The notes under the pieces: model-generated
What the model was told of the DNA's origin: nothing
Seen by the model: only the letters and a program-made list of their open reading frames with translations
The model's database searches: none
Position numbers and translations under genes: made by a program
Source: Gemmatimonadota bacterium
GTDB lineage: Bacteria > Latescibacterota > UBA2968 > UBA8231
DNA: 39,278 nt
Reading direction: 5' to 3'
Assembly (NCBI GenBank): GCA_018660835.1
Contig: JABJJN010000065.1
Coordinates: 1 to 39,278 of the forward strand
In this document: in pieces, positions 7,635-15,486 of the stretch
Position numbering within the stretch: the first letter of the stretch is position 1
Layout of the letters: each line of letters starts with the position of its first letter

Positions 7635-8654
7635 TCAGCCTTCGCGTGATGTGGCTGAGATGATGCGCCAGACACCCCGCTTGAGGGCGGCTGTACCGTC
7701 GCAGGCTTCATAGAACATTCGATAGCGAGGTGTTTCACCGGGGGCATGGGCGAGAGGCATGACACACATTTCCGAACACTTCGAGTGATCCAGTGGGCCA
7801 CCGGGAGCGATGACGGGTTCCGGTTCCTTGTGCCAGTGGAGACCATCCTCGGATGTGGCGCTGAGGATATGAGCGCAGTCCATGGCGCTGTAGCCGGCGA
7901 AATACATGCGATAACCGCCACTGGCAATGCGTAACACTTCGGGTGCGAAGGTCGTCATCGCTTCGTACGAAGTCGTGGCCACAATGCGCTCACCCTTCTC
8001 GCGCTGGAAGGTGAGCCCTTCATCTTCGGAGATGGCACTGACGATTCCCACACCGCGGTCACTACAATACAGGCGCCACCGGCCATCCTCGAGAATGATG
8101 ATGCGGGGTGAGTTATAGCTGCCTCCCGCCGAAAAACGCTCACCGGATTCGATGGTCCATGTGATGCCGTCGTCTGCAGACAAGGCGCTGCGGATCGAGC
8201 TGGCCACCGATTGGGCGCCGGGATTGCATTCGAAATACATCCGCAGCTTGCCTCTGCCATCGCTCAAGGGGACAACTTCCGGGGAGACGACCCGATACTC
8301 TCCGGCCCCCCCCTGTGAGGCCGAGAGCTTGATACCCGGTTCCGGAGACCAACTGCTGCCGTCGGTTGACATGGCACTCACGATTCGCGTCGTCGCATTG
8401 TCGTAATCGTTGGCACCGGCGGGGTAGCCGTCCCGCGGCAGGATCTGCGTGTAGTACATCCGCCAACCACCGGATGGAGCCGGTACGACGTGCGGCGTCA
8501 CCACACCATAGACTCCTGTGCGGACAGCATCGCGGGACCAGCAATCTTCCGGTGCAGGGTCGGTCTCGGCGTCAGGTGGTGTATCGATGGCGGCGTCCGG
8601 GTCCTTTGCCCAGAGCGTTCCGGGATCGGTGGGAACTGTGTGTGGCAGGGTCAT
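7635..8654 (-). CDS. Five-bladed beta-propeller, glycosidase/sialidase-like
   Basis: 339 residues without signal peptide. It repeats a blade signature of the form WRMYY...ISATSxDGxxW: STDGSSWS, SADDGITWT, SEDEGLTFQ and SEDGLHWH, each preceded by a (L/Y)RMYF-type strand. These resemble the blade motifs of GH43/GH32/GH130-type five-bladed propellers and the Asp boxes of sialidases. Such proteins act on or bind oligosaccharides. Candidate acidic residues exist, but the catalytic set cannot be assigned by eye. It lies 42 bp after the SGNH hydrolase and 2 nt before the PhyH-like gene, so a shared transcript is likely. Confidence 0.72.
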   Translation of the reverse strand: MTLPHTVPTDPGTLWAKDPDAAIDTPPDAETDPAPEDCWSRDAVRTGVYGVVTPHVVPAPSGGWRMYYTQILPRDGYPAGANDYDNATTRIVSAMSTDGSSWSPEPGIKLSASQGGAGEYRVVSPEVVPLSDGRGKLRMYFECNPGAQSVASSIRSALSADDGITWTIESGERFSAGGSYNSPRIIILEDGRWRLYCSDRGVGIVSAISEDEGLTFQREKGERIVATTSYEAMTTFAPEVLRIASGGYRMYFAGYSAMDCAHILSATSEDGLHWHKEPEPVIAPGGPLDHSKCSEMCVMPLAHAPGETPRYRMFYEACDGTAALKRGVWRIISATSREG

Positions 8655-8696
8655 CGTCCGTCCTCAGACCAGGTGTCGCGTGAGCATATTGATCGA

Positions 8697-9428
8697 TCAA
8701 TGACCGTAGTCGGCCTGCAAAGTGGATTCGTCCCGCCAGGGAGGGATTGACTCCTCCAGAGCCTGCGTGTGTCGGGCCAGGCCAGAGCAGTTCTGCACGA
8801 GTTTTTCGAAGATCCGATGGGCGACGACGAGGTGGCCGACGTCGTTGGCGTGCACACCATCGTGATGCACGAGCCATGGTTTCCCATCGTATCCGGCGAG
8901 CAGATCGACGAACAAACAGCTCAGTGCTTGTGCCACCGTCGCGGCCTGCCGGTTGAATTGCTCGAATACGCTGATGTCAGCACGAGACCACGCCTGGCCG
9001 CCGACGCTGAAATCAGTCACAAAGTAGGGTCCCAATAACACGATCACCGGATCACAGTTGTCACGTACTCGTCCGACCAGGATCGATAGATCTTCGGCGA
9101 ACTGCGTTGGGGGTGTCCCACCGCGAGCATCGTTCAGGCCATAACTGACTACGAGCAGATCAGGTTTGTGGTCGAATACGTGCTTCTCGAGGCGCTCCAG
9201 GCCTGCGGGCTTGCCACTGTGCTCGTAGGAAGGGCTGCGGGTGGAGATGACGTTGGCGCCGATCCCCGAGTTGATCAAGCGCACGGGGTGAGACTGCACG
9301 TCACTGATCAGGGCAGACAATCGTGAAGCCCAGCAGCGATCGCGAGAGCTGGACCAGCCTCCCGCCGTCGTGCTCTCGCCGAGGGCGACGAAGCACTCAA
9401 ATTCCTCTTCGTGCCAGTCTTGTTTCAC
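8697..9428 (-). CDS. SGNH/GDSL-family hydrolase
   Basis: 243 residues with the four SGNH blocks. Ser19 is in GES-T (block I), SGIGAN near residues 54-59 supplies Gly (block II), YGLND near 96-100 supplies Asn99 (block III), and HHDGVHAND supplies Asp190 and His193 (block V). These enzymes are esterases, often deacetylating carbohydrates. No signal peptide, so probably cytoplasmic. It heads a minus-strand operon with the propeller and PhyH-like genes and is divergent from the enolase-superfamily gene. The role as carbohydrate esterase is inferred from context. Confidence 0.85.
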   Translation of the reverse strand: MKQDWHEEEFECFVALGESTTAGGWSSSRDRCWASRLSALISDVQSHPVRLINSGIGANVISTRSPSYEHSGKPAGLERLEKHVFDHKPDLLVVSYGLNDARGGTPPTQFAEDLSILVGRVRDNCDPVIVLLGPYFVTDFSVGGQAWSRADISVFEQFNRQAATVAQALSCLFVDLLAGYDGKPWLVHHDGVHANDVGHLVVAHRIFEKLVQNCSGLARHTQALEESIPPWRDESTLQADYGH

Positions 9429-9605
9429 CTATCCCCGTCTGCGTCGAGTGCCAATCAGTCAGCGAGCCAACAAGGTGGGATGGGAAGGACGTGGTTGCAA
9501 GAGTATTCGGGTGCAAGCGAGTCGGTCAATTTGACGCACAGGACACCGAGCACACTGATTGGGTCAGGACAATGGAATTTCTCACGTCACGGCAGGGCAG
9601 AAGAC

Positions 9606-10850
9606 ATGAAAGTCACCGACATCGAGGTCCATCGCATCGCCTTGCCCTATGTCGATTGGATCTCCTATCAACTAAATCACTACTACGGACCCACGTCTCG
9701 TACGGTCTACGTCGTGCACACGGACAATGGTCTGGTCGGATTGGGTGAATCAGGCACGACGGAGTCTGACGAGACGCTCGACCGCTACATCGGCACCAAT
9801 CCCTTTGATCACATGGGAGATGAAATCTCCCTCGGGCTGGGGACGGCGATGTACGACCTAATGGGCAAGGCAGCAGGTGTCCCCGCGTACAAGCTGATTG
9901 GACAGAAATACCGTTCCTGGGTGCCCGTCGGGAGTTGGACTGTGTCGACTCATCCAGAGCGCATGGCCGAGGCCGTGCGGCAGTATTCTGCCCAGGGTTA
10001 CACATGGCTCAAGTTCCACCTGTCGCCCTTCGAGAATGTCATCGATCAGACCGAAGCCATGCAGAAGGTCGCGCCACCTGGCTTCAAGGTGCATTACGAT
10101 TTCACCATGCATGGTACGACGGATCACATGTTTGAACTGCTCGGCAAGCTTGCAAGATATCCCATCGCTGGCTGCTTTGAAGATGCCTTGCCGGCGCAGG
10201 ATCTCCCCGGGTATATAGAATTGCGCAAACGTTCACCTTTGCCCGTCGTCCTCCACCATTGTCCGTTGGGCGCGACGTACGAGGTGCTCATGGGATCCGC
10301 CGACATATATATGCTCGGTCACGCCCGCATCGGTGACGCTCTGCGCAAGGCAGGCCTCTTCGCCGCCGGGAATATTCCCTTCATGCTGCAGAACGTGGGT
10401 GGCAACATCACACGCGCCATGACCTGCCACATGATGGCCGCCGCCCCGACGGGGAACTTTCACTTCTTCAGCGACTGCGAGACGTGGAGTGAAGATGTGG
10501 TGGAGGAAAACCCACAACCGCTGAATGGGCATCTGCGGGTCTCGGAACGACCAGGTCTCGGCGTGACACTCAACCGCGGGGCACTCGAACGACTCGCGAC
10601 ACTCGAGTTGCCCGAGCAGCCGAAGTGGATCATCAAGTCTCGCCTTGGCGACGGCACACGGATGTACAATCTCGCCGACCCGAAAGAGGGGTTTTTCATG
10701 GTGCGCCCCGATCATCGCCGCGAGATCACTATGAGTTACGACGCGCCGATCGAAACGCAATACTGGGATGATGATGGCTCGCCGGAATATCGCGCCATGT
10801 TAGAGCGTCTCGAGCGGGAGGGAATGTTCCTCGAGCGAGACGTCACCTGA
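9606..10850 (+). CDS. Mandelate racemase/muconate lactonizing enzyme family protein
   Basis: 414 residues from the ATG at 9606; the open frame continues upstream into the divergent promoter region without family-like sequence. The protein has the enolase-superfamily layout: a capping domain with GLVGLGESG, then a barrel with LKFH (Lys136), VHYDF (Asp165, first metal ligand) and GCFEDALP (Glu192, second ligand). At the place of the third acidic ligand it reads LPVVLHHCP (His217/His218). The usual KxK is KxH. Members dehydrate or racemise sugar acids and similar carboxylates. The C-terminal 60 residues (from about 355) extend beyond the core. Neighbours suggest a sugar-acid substrate; catalysis may be altered by the substitutions. 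Confidence 0.8.
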   Translation: MKVTDIEVHRIALPYVDWISYQLNHYYGPTSRTVYVVHTDNGLVGLGESGTTESDETLDRYIGTNPFDHMGDEISLGLGTAMYDLMGKAAGVPAYKLIGQKYRSWVPVGSWTVSTHPERMAEAVRQYSAQGYTWLKFHLSPFENVIDQTEAMQKVAPPGFKVHYDFTMHGTTDHMFELLGKLARYPIAGCFEDALPAQDLPGYIELRKRSPLPVVLHHCPLGATYEVLMGSADIYMLGHARIGDALRKAGLFAAGNIPFMLQNVGGNITRAMTCHMMAAAPTGNFHFFSDCETWSEDVVEENPQPLNGHLRVSERPGLGVTLNRGALERLATLELPEQPKWIIKSRLGDGTRMYNLADPKEGFFMVRPDHRREITMSYDAPIETQYWDDDGSPEYRAMLERLEREGMFLERDVT

Positions 10851-10934
10851 GAAGGCAACAATTCGCCCGCTGGCATCTAGTTTCCTATATCATGCTGTAC
10901 AGTCTTTCCCGATCCCCCCTCAGGAGAGCTTTCT

Positions 10935-11300
10935 ATGGCAACGAACAAGGCAAAGAGCCCAAAGAAGAAAACGAAGGCTGTATCAAAGGCAGCCAAAAAG
11001 TCGAGTTCAAAATTGGCCCCGACCAAGGTAAGCGCCGCCTCTACCACGGTCCCGCGTGACAACATCGATGTCATGGGGAAGCTCAATCTCACGGTGACAG
11101 CCGAGTTGGGGCGCACGCGGGAGACGATCGGCAAGGTGCGCGAGATCGGAGATCAGTCTCTCATCGAGCTCGACAAGAGCGTCGGTGAACCCGTCGACTT
11201 GCTGCTGAATGGCGAATTGTTCGCTCGCGGCGAGGTGGTCACGGTCTCTGAAAATTTCGGTGTGCGTATCACCGAGATCGTCCGGCAGCCCGGAGACTGA
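10935..11300 (+). CDS. fliN: FliN-like flagellar switch protein with basic N-terminal tail
   Basis: 121 residues. Residues 40-118 are a SpoA/FliN domain, with IDVMGKLNLTVTAELGRT, IIELD-like SLIELDKSVGEPVDLLLNG and ARGEVVTVSENFGVRITEI. FliN forms the lower C-ring of the flagellar motor and helps bind the export ATPase complex and CheY-P. The first 38 residues are Lys/Ala/Ser-rich with 11 Lys in the first 31, a disordered basic tail reminiscent of histone H1, unusual for FliN. AGGAGAG lies upstream of the ATG. It is the first gene of a four-gene switch operon; the next gene starts 3 nt after its stop. Confidence 0.9.
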   Translation: MATNKAKSPKKKTKAVSKAAKKSSSKLAPTKVSAASTTVPRDNIDVMGKLNLTVTAELGRTRETIGKVREIGDQSLIELDKSVGEPVDLLLNGELFARGEVVTVSENFGVRITEIVRQPGD

Positions 11301-11303
11301 ATC

Positions 11304-11543
11304 ATGAGCGTCAATCTCGATAATGTGGAGGTCGACATCAATGTGGAGCTTGCGCGCAAGCAAGTGACGATCGCTGCGATGCGATCGCTCAAAGAGCAAG
11401 ACGTCATCGATTTCGACAAACTCGCAGGTGAAGCCTTCGATATCCTCGTCAATGGCCGCATTTTCGCCGAAGGGGAAATCGTCGTCGTTACTGATCTGAT
11501 GGCTGTGCGTGTGACGCGGATGATCGACAGGGAGGTGAAATGA
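11304..11543 (+). CDS. Second, short FliN/SpoA-domain protein
   Basis: 79 residues that are nearly a bare SpoA domain: VEVDINVELARKQVTIAAM, VIDFDKLAGEAFDILVNG and FAEGEIVVVTDLMAVRVTRM. It is a paralogue of the preceding FliN but lacks the basic tail and the GFGVRIT-like turn. Paired SpoA proteins often form heterodimers or stacked rings in C-rings and in type III secretion sorting platforms, so it may combine with FliN or FliM here. Stop overlaps the fliG start (ATGA). Confidence 0.85.
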   Translation: MSVNLDNVEVDINVELARKQVTIAAMRSLKEQDVIDFDKLAGEAFDILVNGRIFAEGEIVVVTDLMAVRVTRMIDREVK

Positions 11544-12805
11544 TGGCGACTGAAAAGCTGGTCAAGACTTTCGCGTGGCCCACAACAGAGCCCGATGCTC
11601 CGTCTCAGCCACAAGCGGCCAGTTCTGCCAAGGTCGCTCAGGCCCTTGGAGTAGACCCACTGTTGCCGCCAACGGCCACGACACGGCGCGAGGCCAAGTT
11701 GCCGGAGGGAATCGGGGCCGACAGCACACACGCGTTTGTCTGGAATCATGCATCCGCCGCTGCCGCCGTCGTGCGTTCGCTGATACGCGGCGATCACTTT
11801 CCTTCACCCGATGACGTGGTCGCCGGCATGTCGTCACGCCAGATCGCGGCGGCCTTCATGGCGGGTCTTGGGTTGGAAGTTGGGGCACGTGTCATGCGTC
11901 ACCTGCACCGAGACGAGGAGGCACGCTGGGTAGGACAAGCTGTCGTCGAGGAACCTCTCGTTTCTCATCGCGTCGCCTTGGCGGTGATGCAGGCTGTTCG
12001 CGTCCGCGTCGAAACTGGCGACTATCTGGAAGATGGCGGCAAAGACTACGCTGTAAGGCTGTTGGAAGGAGCATTCTATCGAGGCCGTGTCGCCAGACTG
12101 TTGCGGCCCTCAGGGCAAAGTGGATTTCATGCGATCAAGAACGCTTCCGCTGAGCAAATTGCGCCCTATATCTCGCACGAGCACCCGCAGACGATTGCCT
12201 TGTGCCTCTCCCAGGTTGATCCGGGCATGGGTGCGCGAATCCTGGCACAGTTTCCGGAGCGATTGCAAGCGGACGTCGCCTATCGAATGTCGACGTTGGA
12301 AGATGTCACGCCGGAAGCCATGCAAGAACTGGAGACGGCGCTGGAGACTTCTCTGGGCGACATCCTCAGCGGCAATCTTGGCGTCGGTGGCCCGAAGGTC
12401 GTCGCCGACCTGCTGAACATGTCCGGCGCCAGTGTGGAGAGCAATGTTCTGAATCAGTTCGACGGGCAGTCCGAGATGGGTGATGTCGTGCGCAATCTAA
12501 TGTTTGTCTTCACCGACATCGCCAAGATGGCAGATCATGACCTCGAGACCGTGCTGAAAAAGGTGGATCCAAAGGATCTGACGGTGGCTCTCAAGCCCTG
12601 CGATCCGTCGCTGCGGCAGCGATTTCTCGGCCATCTTTCCGACGAGACCCGAACATTGGTCACCGAGGAGTTGGAGAATCTGAGCCCCATGCGATTGAGC
12701 GAGGTAGAAGAAGTGCAGCTGCGCATCGTAAAGCAGGTGCGCAAGCTAGAAGAGCAGGGCAAGGTGACCATCGTGCGCGGTGATGGCAACGAGACCTGGG
12801 TATAG
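11540..12805 (+). CDS. fliG: Flagellar motor switch protein FliG
   Basis: 421 residues, longer than usual (about 330) because of a Pro/Ala-rich N-terminal extension of about 90 residues. Middle-domain hallmark EHPQTIA is at 214-220, and ARILAQFPE and the MSGASVESNVL linker follow. The C-terminal torque domain contains MFVFTDIAKMADHDL, TVALK (Lys352) and the charged helix before SPMRLSEVE. FliG couples the rotor to the stator (MotA) and FliM. Acidic residues Glu376/Glu377 occupy the place of the conserved acidic pair; the usual Arg in the NMSxR position is Glu369. An ATG at 11543 could be the real start (better spacing from GGAGG). Confidence 0.9.
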   Translation: MMATEKLVKTFAWPTTEPDAPSQPQAASSAKVAQALGVDPLLPPTATTRREAKLPEGIGADSTHAFVWNHASAAAAVVRSLIRGDHFPSPDDVVAGMSSRQIAAAFMAGLGLEVGARVMRHLHRDEEARWVGQAVVEEPLVSHRVALAVMQAVRVRVETGDYLEDGGKDYAVRLLEGAFYRGRVARLLRPSGQSGFHAIKNASAEQIAPYISHEHPQTIALCLSQVDPGMGARILAQFPERLQADVAYRMSTLEDVTPEAMQELETALETSLGDILSGNLGVGGPKVVADLLNMSGASVESNVLNQFDGQSEMGDVVRNLMFVFTDIAKMADHDLETVLKKVDPKDLTVALKPCDPSLRQRFLGHLSDETRTLVTEELENLSPMRLSEVEEVQLRIVKQVRKLEEQGKVTIVRGDGNETWV

Positions 12806-12813
12806 GGGAGAGG

Positions 12814-14061
12814 ATGGGTGACATTTTCTCTCAAGCTGAGATCGATGCTCTACTCAGCCACGATGAACTACGGTCCGTCAATGACCTGCTGCGAGCGAAG
12901 GGGCTGGAAACAAAGCAGATCGCCGGTTTCCACCGTCAGCTTCACGATCTTGCCGGCAGTGGCAGGTCTGCAGAGGAGATCCTCGCCGTAGCGATGGCAG
13001 CGATCGACGATCTAGGTGGCGACAAGCTCAACAACAAACGACAGCAACAATTAGAAAACGAGATATCTCACGTCGTGGAGGTCTGGATGCCAGACAATCA
13101 ACCGACCCAACCAGAACAGCAGCGCATCATTACCAGTTACGACTTCAAACATCCAGCGCGCGTCAACAAGGATCAGTTGCGCACCCTGGAGAATCTGCAC
13201 GACAACTTCGCCAGGCTGCTGAGTTCTACCTTGTCCGGTGCCTTCCGTGCTGTCGTCGATGTGGACACGGCCTTCGTAGATCAGACGACCTATGCAGAGT
13301 TTATCATGTCCCTCTCCAATCCGTCCTGCTCCTATCAGTTCACACTGGGGCCTACGAATGGTCAGGCGATTCTCGATTTCGCCATGCCCGTGGTCTTTGG
13401 CACGGTAGATCGGACCTTTGGTGGCAAGGGATCGTCGCAGGGCGTCGACGCGCGCCAACTCTCGCAGGTGGAAATGGGCGTCTTTGCGCGCATCGTCAAA
13501 CGCGTCGTCGAAGATCTAGAGGCCACCTGGGAACCGATTCTTCAGGTTGAGATTTCAGATATTGAACTGGAGACAAATCCCGAATTCATGCAAATCACCG
13601 CGGCATCGGAGATTGTGATCCTGCTGGCCTTCGAGGTGAATTCCACGAACATGTCCGGGCTGATCAGTCTGTGTTATCCCTTTTTCACACTCGAGTCCAT
13701 TCTGCCGCGTTTGGGTCAGCAATCGTATGTGCGTCAGGGTAGAGTTGATCGCGATGCCCTGAGGGTCGAGAATCTCGAGCGGCTCGAAAATACACCGGTG
13801 CCGATCCGGGCAGAGTTTGCTCGTGGCACGATCCGTGTTGACGATGCTCGTGGGATACAGGTGGGCGACGTGGTTTCGCTGGACACACAGCGTGACGAGC
13901 CCACGGTGATCTATGTCGACAACGTACCAAAGTTTCTCGGTCTTCCCTACACCAGCGAACACGGTAAGAATGCGGTGAAAATCTCAGCAGTGATTCCGGC
14001 GCAGCAGGAAGAGATCTACAAGAACAGAAGTCGTCCCGTGCCGCTGCTGGATGCTCAGTGA
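12814..14061 (+). CDS. fliM: Flagellar motor switch protein FliM
   Basis: 415 residues. The N-terminus carries the CheY-P-binding peptide, FSQAEIDALL (residues 5-14). A CheC-like middle domain follows about 80 residues later (YDFKHPARVNKDQLRTLENLHDNFARLLS in pieces, FIMSLSNPS, FGGKG, LSQVEMGVFARIV), and a SpoA domain ends the protein (VPIRAEFARGTIRV to VKI). The 80-residue linker between the peptide and the core is longer than in E. coli FliM. GGGGAGAGG precedes the ATG 8 nt after fliG. Presence of the CheY-binding peptide says the switch is meant to respond to chemotaxis signalling. Confidence 0.93.
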   Translation: MGDIFSQAEIDALLSHDELRSVNDLLRAKGLETKQIAGFHRQLHDLAGSGRSAEEILAVAMAAIDDLGGDKLNNKRQQQLENEISHVVEVWMPDNQPTQPEQQRIITSYDFKHPARVNKDQLRTLENLHDNFARLLSSTLSGAFRAVVDVDTAFVDQTTYAEFIMSLSNPSCSYQFTLGPTNGQAILDFAMPVVFGTVDRTFGGKGSSQGVDARQLSQVEMGVFARIVKRVVEDLEATWEPILQVEISDIELETNPEFMQITAASEIVILLAFEVNSTNMSGLISLCYPFFTLESILPRLGQQSYVRQGRVDRDALRVENLERLENTPVPIRAEFARGTIRVDDARGIQVGDVVSLDTQRDEPTVIYVDNVPKFLGLPYTSEHGKNAVKISAVIPAQQEEIYKNRSRPVPLLDAQ

Positions 14062-14063
14062 TC

Positions 14064-14094
14064 GATCGATTGGAGAGTGATCGATTCAGAGAGT
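14064..14094 (+). repeat. Imperfect 15/16-bp tandem repeat after fliM
   Basis: GATCGATTGGAGAGT is followed directly by GATCGATTCAGAGAGT in the 45-bp gap between fliM and the receiver gene. It may be a simple duplication or may affect spacing or mRNA structure between the two genes. Confidence 0.6.
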
Positions 14095-14106
14095 GCGACG
14101 TAGAGA

Positions 14107-14460
14107 ATGACTGAACGACCGACGATTCTGATCACCGACGACGACGAGGCAATCCTGCAGTTGTTGACGACCGCCTTGGGGCATGACTACGAGATCCTGC
14201 AGGCTCGCGATGGCGACGAGGCAGTGAAGATCCATGGTGAGCGTGAAGGCGTCGACCTGGTGCTGCTCGACCTGGGTATGGGGCGCATGTCCGGCTATGA
14301 CGCGCTCGCATCGATGCAGATGGACGACCCGGATCTGCGCGTCATCGTCATCACTGGATTGGATCCGGACGCGGCGCGGTTGCCCAATGTGCGTCAGATC
14401 ATCACGAAACCATTCCGCGTCGATCAGGTGCGCGAAGCTGTGGCGCAGGAGTTGAAGTAA
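14107..14460 (+). CDS. CheY-like single-domain response regulator
   Basis: 117 residues, one receiver domain. The acidic pocket is Asp11-Asp12-Asp13, phosphoacceptor Asp55 in LLDLGM, switch Thr83 in VIVITG and Lys101 in TKPF. The usual MP after the phospho-Asp is MG. It follows fliM by 45 nt and is probably in the same transcript, so it may be the CheY that binds FliM; stand-alone receivers of other pathways look alike. Confidence 0.88.
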   Translation: MTERPTILITDDDEAILQLLTTALGHDYEILQARDGDEAVKIHGEREGVDLVLLDLGMGRMSGYDALASMQMDDPDLRVIVITGLDPDAARLPNVRQIITKPFRVDQVREAVAQELK

Positions 14461-14476
14461 ACTGAAACGACCGCTG

Positions 14477-15448
14477 ATGGCGGCGTTCCTCTGCGCCGTG
14501 TCTTTGCAGGCCTTTGGCGAATCGACGGAGCCCGCTGACCTGGGGCGTTTGCCGACCCGCGTCGCCGACACCGGTATCACGCAGGGCATGTGGCTATGGA
14601 GTGATACCGTCTTCGCCACACAGTCGCAGCGAACCCGCTTGCTCGACTTCTGTCTCCAATACCAGATCAACCATCTGGCATTGGCTGTCTATTTTGTCGA
14701 CACGGCGTCCGATTCCTTGCGTCTGCGTCATGAAGCCGGTCTGGCACAGTTGATCCGTGCAGGTGGTGAAAGCGGCATCAGTGTTGCCGCTCTGCGTGGG
14801 GCAGGAACGATGGCCTTTCGCAGCCAACATCCGCAGACGCTGCGGGAGTTGGAGGCTCTGCTTGACTTCAATGCACGTCAGGTGCTCGGGTCACGTTTCA
14901 GCGATATCCATTACGACATCGAGCCATACAATACGGAGCCGTGGCGCGCAGGCGGCGACAGCCGGCTCACTGTGCAGACCGACTACCTCGACTTTCTCTA
15001 TGCCGCACGCGCACTGATCACTCAGCGGGGAGCAGAGGTGACCCTCTCTGCCGACACGCCGTACTGGTACGATCGGGCGATCTTCGCCATTGAGTATCGC
15101 GGTGAGGTGAAACACTTCAGCGAACACATTCAGGATGCCACCGATTTCATCACCCTCATGAGCTACAATCGTGATCCACTACGGGTCCTGGAGCAGGTCG
15201 CCGGTGAGGCCGATTATGCTCACAAGATGGGTAAGCTAGTACATGCGGGGATGGAGGTGGGATATGTCCGTGGCGAGGAGCACTTCATCAGTTTTCAATG
15301 GCTGCCCACATGGAGATTCTGGCGTGCCAGACATGTCATTGAAGATGACGCCAGACAACGACGTGGACTCGATGGCGTGTACATCCACTTCTACAGAGCG
15401 CTCTATGACAAGCTGAATGGAGAGCCACCCTGGGAGTCAGCGCCTTGA
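14477..15448 (+). CDS. Exported TIM-barrel-like protein, possible glycosidase relative
   Basis: 323 residues from ATG 14477. The N-terminus MAAFLCAVSLQAFG is a hydrophobic signal segment but has no basic residue. An in-frame CTG at 14462 would add LKRPL and supply the normal n-region, and a stop lies just above at 14453. The body reads like a barrel: GMWLWSD, INHLALAVYFVD, ISVAALRG, FSDIHYDIEPY (acidic residues in a barrel strand), EVTLSADTPYWYD, FITLMSYN and LVHAGMEVGY. Glycosidase-like or deacetylase-like barrels show such strands. It ends directly before the selenoprotein candidate. The family is not identified with certainty. Confidence 0.65.
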   Translation: MAAFLCAVSLQAFGESTEPADLGRLPTRVADTGITQGMWLWSDTVFATQSQRTRLLDFCLQYQINHLALAVYFVDTASDSLRLRHEAGLAQLIRAGGESGISVAALRGAGTMAFRSQHPQTLRELEALLDFNARQVLGSRFSDIHYDIEPYNTEPWRAGGDSRLTVQTDYLDFLYAARALITQRGAEVTLSADTPYWYDRAIFAIEYRGEVKHFSEHIQDATDFITLMSYNRDPLRVLEQVAGEADYAHKMGKLVHAGMEVGYVRGEEHFISFQWLPTWRFWRARHVIEDDARQRRGLDGVYIHFYRALYDKLNGEPPWESAP

Positions 15449-15486
15449 CGAATTCTGACGATCGACCAAAGACCGATGATGGAGCA

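Noticed and set aside
10851..10934. Sigma-54-like site TGGCATCTAGTTTCCT before the fliN gene
   Set aside because: The GG part fits but the -12 GC is CC, so it was not called; a mapped transcript start would decide.
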